Source: Streptomyces griseoloalbus (GTDB taxonomy: Bacteria > Actinomycetota > Actinomycetes > Streptomycetales > Streptomycetaceae). From it: DNA of 64,000 bases. The stretch is from assembly GCA_014650015.1 (NCBI GenBank), contig BMUD01000021.1, forward strand, positions 1 through 64,000, written 5' to 3'. The notes under the pieces are model-generated. The model was given only the letters and a program-made list of their open reading frames with translations, was not told the DNA's origin and searched no databases. Position 1 is the stretch's first letter; every line of letters begins with the position of its first letter. Both the position numbers and the translations under genes were made by a program. Of the stretch, positions 56,148-64,000 are shown one piece after another.

Positions 56148-56379
56148 CTTTCTGCCAACTTGCAGTCTTGCAGTGACAGCTCAAAACGGCTGGCGTGACG
56201 GTCTTTCATGTTGGTGCAGAGGCGCCGAGTTGGGCACTGACCAACGACCTGGAAATCGCGCCGATCATCAAGTCGCCTACTCGTGCCGGCATCAGGATCC
56301 GATGGCGGCAAAGAGGCCGTCTCCCCTCTTGGCGCCCCCATCCCGCATGCTGACCGAAGCCGGGTAGCGGGACAAGGCT

Positions 56380-58323
56380 TCAGGGGAGCTGTTCCGTCCT
56401 GCTGGCGACCAACTGGCCGGCCGCGAAGCCGTCGATGCGGGCTGCCCGAGCGGCTGCCGCGACGGGCAGCGTCACATCGGCCTGATCGTCGGTGAGATCG
56501 ACCGATGCGTACGGTCGCTGGTCGACATAGACGTCGACGCGATCGACGTTCGCCGCCCTCACCTTGAGCTTCAAGGAGCCGTTGACGGAAACGGCGTCCG
56601 TGACGGACACGGTGTGCGGCTCCCGGTCCTTGAGGAGCCGGCCAGCCCGGTCGAGGAGATCGACGTTGTCCTCCAGGAGGTCCCGGCGGGTCATCCGGTG
56701 CAGTTCGTCGGGGACGACGCCCAGGTCCTCCACAGGAGTGCCGGACAGGGCACCGACCCGGAGGGTGCGGCGGATGGACACGCGCATGCCGGCTCCCTTC
56801 GGCAGCGGTACGTACGGCGTGGCTCGGTCGTCCTCGAGGAGGTCGGTCAGAAGTTTGTGGGTCCAGACGTTGGCCCCGCCCGCGCCGGTGTTCTCGTCGG
56901 TGCCGAGCACGGGGCCGATCCGGTGGTCCTGGAAACCGGCGGCGAAGATGTCGGTGGCCGAGTAACAGCGGGCGTTGGTGATGAGAACCACTGGCCCGAA
57001 GTACTGCTGGCCGATGGCGTTCGCACCGTCCTCGGGGCTGAGGGGGAAGGCACTCGAGAAGGTGGCGCCGGTCTCAATGGCCTGCTCCATCGAGTCGACC
57101 CAGGCACTCAGGTCGATGCCGGAGGAGTCGCGATGCATGCGGCAGATGCGCAGGTTGAGCGGGGTGTTGATGAACTGCACCGGCTCCGGGACGATCCGGC
57201 GAGGGGTGAGGACCTGCAGGGCGAACTCGGCGGCATGGATGTCACCGCCGCCGTTGTCCCGGACGTCCACGAAGAGCCCTTCCTGGGGCAGCTGCCCGAC
57301 GAGCCGGACGAACTCCTGCAGGAATGACCCCAGGTCGTCCACGCTGAACGTGAAGATGCGGATGTGGCCGAACCGCCCGGAGGACGTCGTCACCTGCTGG
57401 GCCCTGAACACCTTGGGCATGGTCGTGGCGATCTCGCTCCGGCGCAGCTCGGGTACCGGTTCGTCGGCCTGGACGGCCTGTTCCTGGGCGACGACCCGAG
57501 GGGCGAAGAGCAGCACCTTCGCCCGGCCGGCCTCGTCCGCGTCGAGGTCCACGCCCTGGGCCAGGGCCCCGGTGCTGATCGCGTCCGCGTCCACCATGGG
57601 AGGCAGGTTCTCCACGATCCGCCAGTTCTCGCGCAGCTCATGATGCGTGCCGCTCTCGTCGATGTAGCTGACGGTCACCCATTCCTCGAAGGGCGGCAGG
57701 TGGATGCGCAGCGGCCGTACAGTCAGCGACTGGATGCCTCGGCTGCGCCGGGCGGGAGTGTTGCTGCCGGCGAACCGGGCCGCGTTCAGGTCGACGGCTG
57801 CCGAAATGGGGATGCCGCTCCAGTGGGTGACCTCGACGCCGGGGGCGAAGCCGGGTGCGGAGAAGCCCTCGGCCACGTGAGTGACCATGAAGTGGGGTCC
57901 CTGCGCGTCCGTGTACTGCTCGATGAGGAACGGCAGGAAGGCGATTTTGCCCGTGAAAGGTTCGGGGAGCAGGTAGTTGGTGTGAAGGTCTCTGACCGAA
58001 TGGAAGATCTCCGACATCTCGGCGTGGAAGAGCCACTCCGGTGGCATGGTCTGCTCTGTCTGCCGCTCCAGGCGCCGGCGCAGCACCCGCAGGCGCTGGA
58101 CCGGGTTCACGGCGTGCATCGCGGTCTTGAGCGGCAGGTGGACGTAGTTCTGATCCAACAGGACGAGTGCCTGATCGACGATGAGGCGGCGCTCCTCCAG
58201 AGTCAGCGTGCCCGTCCCTTCGAGGAAGCCGCTCAATGGACGTGCGGCGGTCAGGTGAGAGCGGACCGATTCCGCGGCATGCCGGATGAAAGCGGGTGTC
58301 CTGTCTTCGGCCGGGCCCGTCAT
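56380..58323 (-). CDS. S41-family peptidase
   Basis: A 647-residue protein of the S41 (C-terminal processing peptidase) type. An N-terminal helical region (1-115) leads into a PDZ-like stretch and then the protease core (330-540): GRFGHIRIFTFSVDD, GLFVDVRDNGGGD and VVLITNARCYSATDIFAAGF with the nucleophile Ser near 455. A C-terminal beta domain (570-647) ends it. There is no signal peptide, unusual for S41 enzymes, so it should act in the cytoplasm. GGAGG precedes the ATG. Confidence 0.9.
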   Translation of the reverse strand: MTGPAEDRTPAFIRHAAESVRSHLTAARPLSGFLEGTGTLTLEERRLIVDQALVLLDQNYVHLPLKTAMHAVNPVQRLRVLRRRLERQTEQTMPPEWLFHAEMSEIFHSVRDLHTNYLLPEPFTGKIAFLPFLIEQYTDAQGPHFMVTHVAEGFSAPGFAPGVEVTHWSGIPISAAVDLNAARFAGSNTPARRSRGIQSLTVRPLRIHLPPFEEWVTVSYIDESGTHHELRENWRIVENLPPMVDADAISTGALAQGVDLDADEAGRAKVLLFAPRVVAQEQAVQADEPVPELRRSEIATTMPKVFRAQQVTTSSGRFGHIRIFTFSVDDLGSFLQEFVRLVGQLPQEGLFVDVRDNGGGDIHAAEFALQVLTPRRIVPEPVQFINTPLNLRICRMHRDSSGIDLSAWVDSMEQAIETGATFSSAFPLSPEDGANAIGQQYFGPVVLITNARCYSATDIFAAGFQDHRIGPVLGTDENTGAGGANVWTHKLLTDLLEDDRATPYVPLPKGAGMRVSIRRTLRVGALSGTPVEDLGVVPDELHRMTRRDLLEDNVDLLDRAGRLLKDREPHTVSVTDAVSVNGSLKLKVRAANVDRVDVYVDQRPYASVDLTDDQADVTLPVAAAARAARIDGFAAGQLVASRTEQLP

Positions 58324-58541
58324 GTTGTTCCTCCAGGGTGATTCGAACGGAGTTGGAAGGGCCGTGCGACCGGCATCAGCGGCGCACCGTCAGCGGCAGC
58401 CGTACAGGGGGAGCGGCACACCCACGCCGATGCCACGACCGGTTTTCCGCGCCTTCGGTGACGAGCGGGCGTCGCTCATCAGCCGCTGCCCGCCCGGGGG
58501 TCACTCGTCGGTAGGTGGGTGTCCTCCGGGACGTCGCGTGC

Positions 58542-59243
58542 TCAGCTCAGGCGGTTCGACGGCAACTGACCGTTCACCGGCAGGAGATCGAAGAAGTCGT
58601 GCTCTGCCGTCGGCTCGTACCGCAGGAGGGCCGCGAAGCGGACCACGCGGACGGTCACATGCTCGATCGCCTCGGGTGCGGCCTCGTCCAGGGATTCTTG
58701 GACCGTGCCGTGCCAGTAGCCCGCGTCGGTGAGCGGATCGCCGGTCCCGTCCTGAGGGGCTTCGGAGGGGTGCAGGCTCACCGGCAGGTACAGCCGCGTG
58801 ACGCCCTTGTCCGTACAGGCCCGGGCGAGCAGCCTGCCCGTGAGCCCGTCCCCGCCGCGCTGCCCGGGGGCGAACCGCGCCAGCACCACCAGAAGCGGCC
58901 GTTCGCCCACGCATGGCCAGCTCTGCGTGAAGACCTCGCTGTGCTCCTGTCCGCCTTCGCCGCTGTTCTGCGGCTCGTACGGCCCGCCCGCACCCCGGGG
59001 ATCGGGACGCGAGCCTCCGCCGAAGTACGCCCAGCGCCAGCCCTCGGTCCGCCCGTCGGCGTTGCCTGACGCGGCACCTTCCTCCCAGGCATCCATATAG
59101 TCGGGGTTGCGGACACTCGGTGTCGGAGGGGTGTTCGGTGGGGAGCTGATGCCCGCGTCGTAGCCGTCCTGCCAGCCCTTTACCTCGACCGGTATGAATA
59201 CCCCGGGCTCCTCCGGGACCGGGTAGGGATTGTGCTGAGGCAT
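58542..59243 (-). CDS. Unknown 233-residue protein
   Basis: The first part has two related W/G-rich units (GWQDGYDAG and AWEEGAASGNADGRTEGWRW); a Gly/Pro linker (80-105) follows. The C-terminal half is compact (PLLVVLARFAPGQRGG, TDKGVTRLYLPVSLHP, VTVRVVRFAALLRYEP). I do not recognise a family. It is on the same strand as, and 218 bp upstream of, the S41 peptidase. AGGGAG precedes the ATG. Confidence 0.7.
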   Translation of the reverse strand: MPQHNPYPVPEEPGVFIPVEVKGWQDGYDAGISSPPNTPPTPSVRNPDYMDAWEEGAASGNADGRTEGWRWAYFGGGSRPDPRGAGGPYEPQNSGEGGQEHSEVFTQSWPCVGERPLLVVLARFAPGQRGGDGLTGRLLARACTDKGVTRLYLPVSLHPSEAPQDGTGDPLTDAGYWHGTVQESLDEAAPEAIEHVTVRVVRFAALLRYEPTAEHDFFDLLPVNGQLPSNRLS

Positions 59244-59760
59244 GGGGAACTCCCTTGTCCGCTCACCAGGTTCGTCGCGCGACTCTCCAGCACACCGACG
59301 CCTCGGTCGAGGGTGCTGCCGCCGTGCGGTGTGCCGTGCGTGATGACGGTTATCGACCGTCGCCGATGCAGTGCCGACGCTACGGGGCCGCTGTCAATGC
59401 GACGTCATTCCGGCGTCATCGACATGGGGAGACGCGCTCAGGGCGGCGGCTTCCCGGGGTCATGGGAAGCAGTGGGTGCCGCTCGTCGAGCGGAAGCGCG
59501 CCGTACCAGGGGGGAGCCGTGTAGCCGTACCGCCCGTGTGCGGCGGTGCGGACCACCATCGTGACCCGTCACGCGTCGCGACGGCAGGCCTGTGACCTGC
59601 GTCCCGCGAGGTTGCGAAGGGCGGAGGAGGGACAGAAACTGATAATGAGGGTCTCCTCGGAAAATGAGGTACGTCCTCGCATCGCACCGGGGCCGACGGC
59701 GCGACGACGCGCTGTCGGTGAGGCGGGCCGGCCTTCAGAGGTGCGCTCACGCAACACACT
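59244..59760. other. Divergent promoter region, no gene seen
   Basis: 517 bp between the 233-residue protein gene and the BTAD regulator. No supported ORF; the T/A-richer stretch near 59635-59670 is the likeliest promoter for the regulator. Confidence 0.4.
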
Positions 59761-60540
59761 GTGAGCGAGGCGATGATGGTGTCTCCTCCACAGCTGCGGT
59801 TGCTCGGCCAGTTCCGGCTGGAACTCGGTACCGAGACCGTTGAACTGTGCCGCAATGGCCAGCGGTTGCTGGCGTTCATGGGGTTGAGGGGCCGGGTGTC
59901 CCGCACCGTTCTCGCCGGCACGTTGTGGCCCGAGGTGACCGAGGAACACGCCAGGGGAAGTCTGCGCACCACCTTGTGGAAGTTGCCGCGCGGCGAGCCA
60001 CCCCTGATCGTGTGCTGCGGTGACTCGCTGGTGGTCACCCCGGCCCTGCGTGTCGACGTCCACGTCCTCACGCGAACGGCGCTCGACGTCGTGGAAGACT
60101 GCGGCCCACCCTCGCACACCTGGCCACCCCTGGAGCTCCTGACCGGAGAGGATCTGCTGCCGGGGTGGGACGAGGAGTGGGTGCTGGTGGAGCGTGAACG
60201 CTTGCGACAACTGAGACTGCACGCGCTCGACACCCTGGCCGAATCCCTGATACGGCAGGGCAGAACGGCCCTGGGGATGGAGGCCGCCTGGGCAGGCGTA
60301 CGCGCGGAGCCCTTACGGGAGAGTGCGCATCGGGCCATCGTGTCGGCGCATCTCGCGGAGGGAAACATCAGCGAAGCGGTGCGCCACTATGAGGCGTTCC
60401 GCCGGTTGTTGCACCAGGAACTGGGCGTCGCGCCCTCGTCGCGGTTCGCCCGGATGCTTCCCGAGCGACTCTCCGAGCGGACCGCGCCACGAAACCGGGA
60501 CCTGGCTCGCCGGGACTGCCTTCGAGCATGGTTCCGGTGA
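59761..60540 (+). CDS. Small AfsR/SARP-type regulator with BTAD domain
   Basis: A 259-residue protein. An OmpR-like winged helix (about 10-95: QLRLLGQFRLELGTETVEL, GRVSRTVLAGTLWPEVTEEH, SLRTTLWKLP) is followed by a bacterial transcriptional activation domain (about 100-245, DLLPGWDEEWVLVERERLRQ, then EAVRHYEAFRRLLHQELGV). This is the architecture of SARP activators without ATPase. It lies beside the protease-nuclease gene and far from the PKS cluster. A GTG start is assumed; the ATG at 59773 is an alternative. Confidence 0.87.
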   Translation: MSEAMMVSPPQLRLLGQFRLELGTETVELCRNGQRLLAFMGLRGRVSRTVLAGTLWPEVTEEHARGSLRTTLWKLPRGEPPLIVCCGDSLVVTPALRVDVHVLTRTALDVVEDCGPPSHTWPPLELLTGEDLLPGWDEEWVLVERERLRQLRLHALDTLAESLIRQGRTALGMEAAWAGVRAEPLRESAHRAIVSAHLAEGNISEAVRHYEAFRRLLHQELGVAPSSRFARMLPERLSERTAPRNRDLARRDCLRAWFR

Positions 60541-60563
60541 TCGTCAAGAGCCTTCGGCTGCTC

Positions 60564-60605
60564 CTCCACAGCCCACGGGATGCGCTCCACAGCCCACGGG
60601 ATGCG
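60564..60605. repeat. Tandem duplication of a 21-bp unit
   Basis: CTCCACAGCCCACGGGATGC plus one G is present twice head-to-tail, exactly, in the 93-bp gap between the converging BTAD and protease-nuclease genes. It is a recent slippage-type duplication. Confidence 0.8.
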
Positions 60606-60633
60606 AGGGAGCAGCCGGGTCGTCGCGCTGGCT

Positions 60634-62832
60634 TCAGGGCCAGACGCCGGCGAAGTCGATCCCGCGTGCCCACTCGGGATGGTCTATCAGCGGGTTCCGG
60701 TTGCCCTGGATCTCCGCGATGGCCGCATTGCGGTGCAGCTCGTACTCGGTGACCGCCTCGCTCTCGTGCCACCGCAGCAGGACCGGCAGCCGGTCCTCGG
60801 GGAACTCGCGCGCCGCGTCGCCGACCCGGCCCGGATAGCGGAGCAGGAAGTACAGGGTGGCACGGGCGACCGCGCCCTTGCCGTCGCGCGGTTCGAATCC
60901 CGTGCTCTCGCGCATCCCGCAGGCGTCCCGGACCGTTTCCTCGAAGTCGGGGAAGTCGAAGTACGGGAAGTTGCCGCGGAAACTATTGCAGCCCGCCTCG
61001 CACGCGAACAGATGATGCAGGTCGCCCCGCATCGGCTCTTCCTTGGCGAACCACGACTGCGGCACCACGTGCTCGCAGTTGAACGGCAGGGACGCCTCCA
61101 GGGCATCGAACTCCGCCTCGAACTCGGCCGGTCCCGCCGTGCTCTCCTGCAACAGCAGTTCCTGTACCTGGGCCAGCCGGGCCTCTGCCACGGCCGCGTC
61201 GGCCCGTATGAGCTCCTCGGCGGAGAAGTCCTTGCCCGAGTAGATGCTGCGCAGCCGGCCGTCCTTGTGCAGGTCGACCCACGGGTAGACCAGCCTCATC
61301 GGCTTGTACCTGGGCCGAGGCTCGTGGGTCTCCGTCAGCAACGTGGTCAGCGTACGGCGCAGCGCGTCACCGTCGTCGGTGCCGACGTTCGCGTAGTACG
61401 CGTCGCGTGCGGCGATGTCAGCGGTCCGAACGTAGTAGGGACGTTCCTGCGTGAGTCGGTGATTGACCAAGGCCGCGTCGACGTCCTTCTCGACCGCTGA
61501 CACGACGCCCATACGTCCGGGCGGCTGAGGTGCGGCCTTCGGCACCGGCGTGAGCGCGGGCAGCGAGGCGAGGGGGGCGGCCTGCGCAGACGAGGCTGTG
61601 TCGAAGCCGAGCGTGAGCCGCAGTGGGATGGTGAGCTGGGCGGTGCCGAAGGCCACGTGCGTCTGTTCCGGTGCCTGTGCTCGTGAGCCGTCGGTCCCCG
61701 GCCGGGGGGACTCGCCATGGGCGGAGGGCATCGGAGGGGAGCTCTCCGTGGGGGGCGGAGTGAGCCCTGTGGTGAACACCTCGTCCCGCAGCCGGGCCGC
61801 CTCACCGGTCAGCGGCGCCTCGTGCAGCGCCCGCAGCACACGGCTGATCCGTACCCCCTCGTTGGCCCTCCAGGCCAGTTGCTGCTCGCCCATCTCCGGC
61901 CGCCACACCGTGCCGTCGACGCTCAGTGGCCGGCCCTCGGCGTCGGTCTTCGGGACAGCCGAGTGGTGGAGGGCGACGACCTCCCACTGATCGTTGAAGA
62001 CCGCAGAACCCGACGAACCTTCACGAGTGTCGGACTCGTAGTGCAGGAACCGCTCCAACACGTCGACGATCTGGTTCTCGCGCAGTGCGACCTGCTTGGG
62101 TTCGCCCCGGGGATGCTGGATGATGTTGACGAACTCCCCGACGACGACCTTCCCCTCGGCCTCGCTGAGGACCAACCGGCCGAAGGACGACAGGGTCTCA
62201 CCCTGGACACCGCGCGGGGCCACCGCGACGAGGCTGTAGTCCAGTGCCCTGTCGCTGACGAAGAACCGGAGCGGTTCCAACTGGAAGACCGCCGGCAGGA
62301 GCGGACTTCCGTCGCTGCCGTCCTGGAACGCGAACGCGACCGTGCTGCGGCTCGCCTCCTCCGTGCCGCGCAGTACGTGGTTGTTGGTGAGCAGCAGGGA
62401 GGGGGACACCATGAAGCCGGTGCCATGCCCGCCTCCCGGCCCGCTGATGGTGATCCGGCCGACCGAGCGGGAGACCTGGACGCCTTTCTCCAGGAACGCG
62501 ACGGGGGTGAGGTTGTTGCGCCCGATGAGGCGCTCCAGCCCCAGCACGTCACTGGTGAAGGTCTCCGGGGGCAGCCGGAGGGTGCTTCCCGCGCTGCTGG
62601 CGGGTTCCGTCGGCGTCCGCTCGATCGCCCGGACCAGGGCCCAGTCGGCGCCGAGACGTGCCAGCCGTTTCTCGACTCGCTCCGGGGCGTCCGCGTACAG
62701 CGGACCACGCGTTTCGAGAACGGATTGGTTCTTCTCCCGCCGTTCGGTTCGGTTCGCATAGCGCGCCGCGGCCATCGTCAGCTGTGACAGATAGTCCGAC
62801 TCTCGTTCGGAAGCGAGTTCCGCCGTGGCCAT
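60634..62832 (-). CDS. Trypsin-like serine protease fused to endonuclease I domain
   Basis: A 732-residue two-enzyme fusion. The N-terminal half (about 120-310) is a trypsin-like protease with the triad visible: His in LLLTNNHVLRG, Asp in RALDYSLVAV and Ser in EGSSGSAVF. A Pro/Ser-rich linker (360-460) leads to an EndA/NucM-type endonuclease I domain (about 480-720). That domain shows PFNCEHVVPQSWF, MRGDLHHLF and CNSFRGNFPYFDF, and a C-terminal EIQGNRNPLIDHPEWA that is diagnostic of the family. There is no signal peptide, whereas most EndA nucleases are exported. The ATG at 62832 has AGGAGG upstream; an upstream GTG does not. Confidence 0.9.
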   Translation of the reverse strand: MATAELASERESDYLSQLTMAAARYANRTERREKNQSVLETRGPLYADAPERVEKRLARLGADWALVRAIERTPTEPASSAGSTLRLPPETFTSDVLGLERLIGRNNLTPVAFLEKGVQVSRSVGRITISGPGGGHGTGFMVSPSLLLTNNHVLRGTEEASRSTVAFAFQDGSDGSPLLPAVFQLEPLRFFVSDRALDYSLVAVAPRGVQGETLSSFGRLVLSEAEGKVVVGEFVNIIQHPRGEPKQVALRENQIVDVLERFLHYESDTREGSSGSAVFNDQWEVVALHHSAVPKTDAEGRPLSVDGTVWRPEMGEQQLAWRANEGVRISRVLRALHEAPLTGEAARLRDEVFTTGLTPPPTESSPPMPSAHGESPRPGTDGSRAQAPEQTHVAFGTAQLTIPLRLTLGFDTASSAQAAPLASLPALTPVPKAAPQPPGRMGVVSAVEKDVDAALVNHRLTQERPYYVRTADIAARDAYYANVGTDDGDALRRTLTTLLTETHEPRPRYKPMRLVYPWVDLHKDGRLRSIYSGKDFSAEELIRADAAVAEARLAQVQELLLQESTAGPAEFEAEFDALEASLPFNCEHVVPQSWFAKEEPMRGDLHHLFACEAGCNSFRGNFPYFDFPDFEETVRDACGMRESTGFEPRDGKGAVARATLYFLLRYPGRVGDAAREFPEDRLPVLLRWHESEAVTEYELHRNAAIAEIQGNRNPLIDHPEWARGIDFAGVWP

Positions 62833-63152
62833 GATCCGCCTCCTGGCCTGATCTGATTGTGGCGGTGGTGTCTGAGACACGGGTTCTTCTAGGGGGCAGG
62901 CGGACGGTGCCCGGGTGAAGGCGTCGGCTCTGCCGGGGACGCGCGCGGATGATGTACGGCGCGCTGCTGTCCGTAAAGTGCTCTCCGCTACCGATGTTTG
63001 CAGACAGGCGGATGTATGGCAAAGGCGGGGGGACCGCCATGTTGTGGTGGAGTTCGCCCGGTCGAAGCAGCTCCACAGCCGACACCCGGAGACGTGGGCA
63101 GATATCGTCGAATCCGCCGGAGCGGGGAATATGCTACCCCGGACTCCTTGGA

Positions 63153-63347
63153 ATGGGAATCGTGGCCAAGCTGTTCGACGTCGTCAATCTGACGACGCTG
63201 TATGCCTGGGGTATCGCGAGGCCCCTGGTGCTCGTGCCCGCAGCGATCGACGGGGCATTCGCGATCGCTTTCATGAGGTTCTGGATGCTGAGCGGGCCGC
63301 TGACGAAATTGCGAGGCAGCTCAGCATCCGACGGGCACCGGGCGTAA
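63153..63347 (+). CDS. Doubtful small membrane protein
   Basis: 64 codons with one or two hydrophobic stretches (LYAWGIARPLVLVPAAI, DGAFAIAFMRFWML). It abuts the peroxidase gene tail to tail. No family is recognised and there is only a weak ribosome site. The region 62833-63152 has no other gene. Confidence 0.25.
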   Translation: MGIVAKLFDVVNLTTLYAWGIARPLVLVPAAIDGAFAIAFMRFWMLSGPLTKLRGSSASDGHRA

Positions 63348-64000
63348 TCACCGTGCGGGCGAGGACACCTTCCAGGGAGCGAACGCGTTGTTCACCGACT
63401 TCATGGACGAACGCAGCTGGGGGAAGTGCCGCAGCAGCACGCTGGCCATGCTGTTGTTCTCGATCCAGTCCAGTCCGGTCTGCGTGTACACCTGAGGTGT
63501 GTAGTCCTTGGTGAGGAAACGGTCGCTGTTGAGCCGGCGGGACGCCATGAGGACGAAGATCCGGAAGGCCGTGTCGCTGAAGGCGAAACCCTTCGGCCGG
63601 GGTTCGGCGAACATGCCCACCATGAGGTCGACGCGTTCGATGTCGCCCTCGTACACCCGACGCAGCTCATCGGCCCAGACCGGGTCGTCCGTGAGCGATT
63701 CGAAATCCTTCGCCGGAGGAAGATGCAGCAGGCGCCTGAATTCGTTGTACCGCGGCACGCCGAGTTCCCGGATCCGCAGGATGTCGACCGCCCCGAGATC
63801 CGTGAGCTTGCCGTCGGGGCGCTGGAACTCCTGCAGGAACTTCGGGTAGTTGTGCAGGGTCACCAGGCCCGGATGCGAAGTGCCGAAAGAGTAGAACAGA
63901 TCCGGCAGGGTGTGCTTGCCGAGGATCTCGTAGGCATGCCGCCCGGCCAGATCGCGGAACGTCGCCTCCTGCAGGAGGGAGTTGTCCGCGACCGAGCGGA
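63348..64000 (-). CDS. Animal-type haem peroxidase family protein, C-terminal part
   Basis: The frame is open to the right window edge, so the N-terminus is missing. Visible sequence matches the C-terminal half of bacterial animal-haem-peroxidase (peroxinectin-like) proteins: FYSFGTSHPG and TLHNYPKF, then LGVPRYNEFRRLLHLPP and VDLMVGMFAEPRPKGFAFSD, and finally DYTPQVYTQTGLDWIENN. The haem ligands lie outside. Family members make oxidants from peroxide or act on fatty acids. It is 515 bp downstream of nothing on its strand here, and upstream of the protease-nuclease gene on the same strand. Confidence 0.85.
   Translation of the reverse strand, partial: RSVADNSLLQEATFRDLAGRHAYEILGKHTLPDLFYSFGTSHPGLVTLHNYPKFLQEFQRPDGKLTDLGAVDILRIRELGVPRYNEFRRLLHLPPAKDFESLTDDPVWADELRRVYEGDIERVDLMVGMFAEPRPKGFAFSDTAFRIFVLMASRRLNSDRFLTKDYTPQVYTQTGLDWIENNSMASVLLRHFPQLRSSMKSVNNAFAPWKVSSPAR

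Noticed and set aside
59761-60540. BTAD regulator as the pathway-specific activator of the PKS cluster
   Set aside because: It lies more than 35 kb from the cluster among unrelated genes; nothing links it to the repeats at 16932.
1-64000. CRISPR arrays, tRNA or rRNA genes, attachment sites
   Set aside because: No regularly spaced repeats, cloverleaf-like sequences or tRNA-end duplications were noticed by eye; short or degenerate ones could be missed.

Overview
The window is a stretch of very GC-rich actinobacterial chromosome. Strong third-position GC bias, GTG starts, SARP, AfsR-type and SpoIIE-type regulators, a twin-arginine exported flavoenzyme and many Streptomyces-type families point to Streptomyces or a close relative. 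No rRNA, tRNA or CRISPR array was seen.

Region 1 (1-24.4 kb) is the 3' part of a type I polyketide alkaloid-type gene cluster. It opens inside a PKS gene (AT end, DH, KR, ACP, docking tail). The last PKS gene follows (KS-AT-DH-KR-ACP and a terminal thioester reductase), so the chain should leave as an aldehyde or alcohol rather than an acid. Several reductive-domain active sites are eroded: the penultimate KR lacks its Lys and Asn, and the final DH lacks its His. Tailoring genes follow: three SnoaL/NTF2-like proteins, a flavin reductase with a matching acyl-CoA-dehydrogenase-type monooxygenase, an SDR, an NmrA-type reductase, three different imine-reductase homologues, and a Tat-exported flavin amine oxidase. 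A KAS III, 3-hydroxyacyl-CoA dehydrogenase and crotonyl-CoA carboxylase/reductase operon should supply butyryl/ethylmalonyl-type CoA. The logic is: reductive release, nitrogen entry (no aminotransferase in the window, so presumably further left), cyclic imine, imine reduction, oxidation. The exported amine oxidase raises the idea of re-oxidation outside the cell.

Region 2 (24.4-26.6 kb) is a boundary: a kinase-fold protein, an acetyltransferase-like remnant and a decayed IS5-family transposase.

Region 3 (26.6-56.1 kb) is mixed chromosomal content. It includes a LacI/PhyH/sugar-transporter unit and an RlmA/TlrB-type rRNA methyltransferase preceded by a nine-residue leader peptide and a hairpin that look like a translation-coupled attenuator. 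It also has a DUF1648/GntR pair with a perfect operator palindrome, MFS exporters, GAPDH, a membrane-linked Mrr-type nuclease, a RICIN protein, a broken SDR/LysR pair and two SpoIIE-type phosphatases. Further right lie PhzF, a secreted EEP hydrolase, a CGNR regulator divergent from an MBL hydrolase across a palindrome, a lipoprotein and several small proteins.

Region 4 (56.4-64 kb) carries an S41 peptidase, an unknown 233-residue protein, a small BTAD regulator, a serine protease fused to an endonuclease-I domain, and a haem peroxidase cut by the window edge. None of those with visible N-termini has an obvious signal peptide. The fusion is the least explained gene in the window and could belong to a conflict or stress system.
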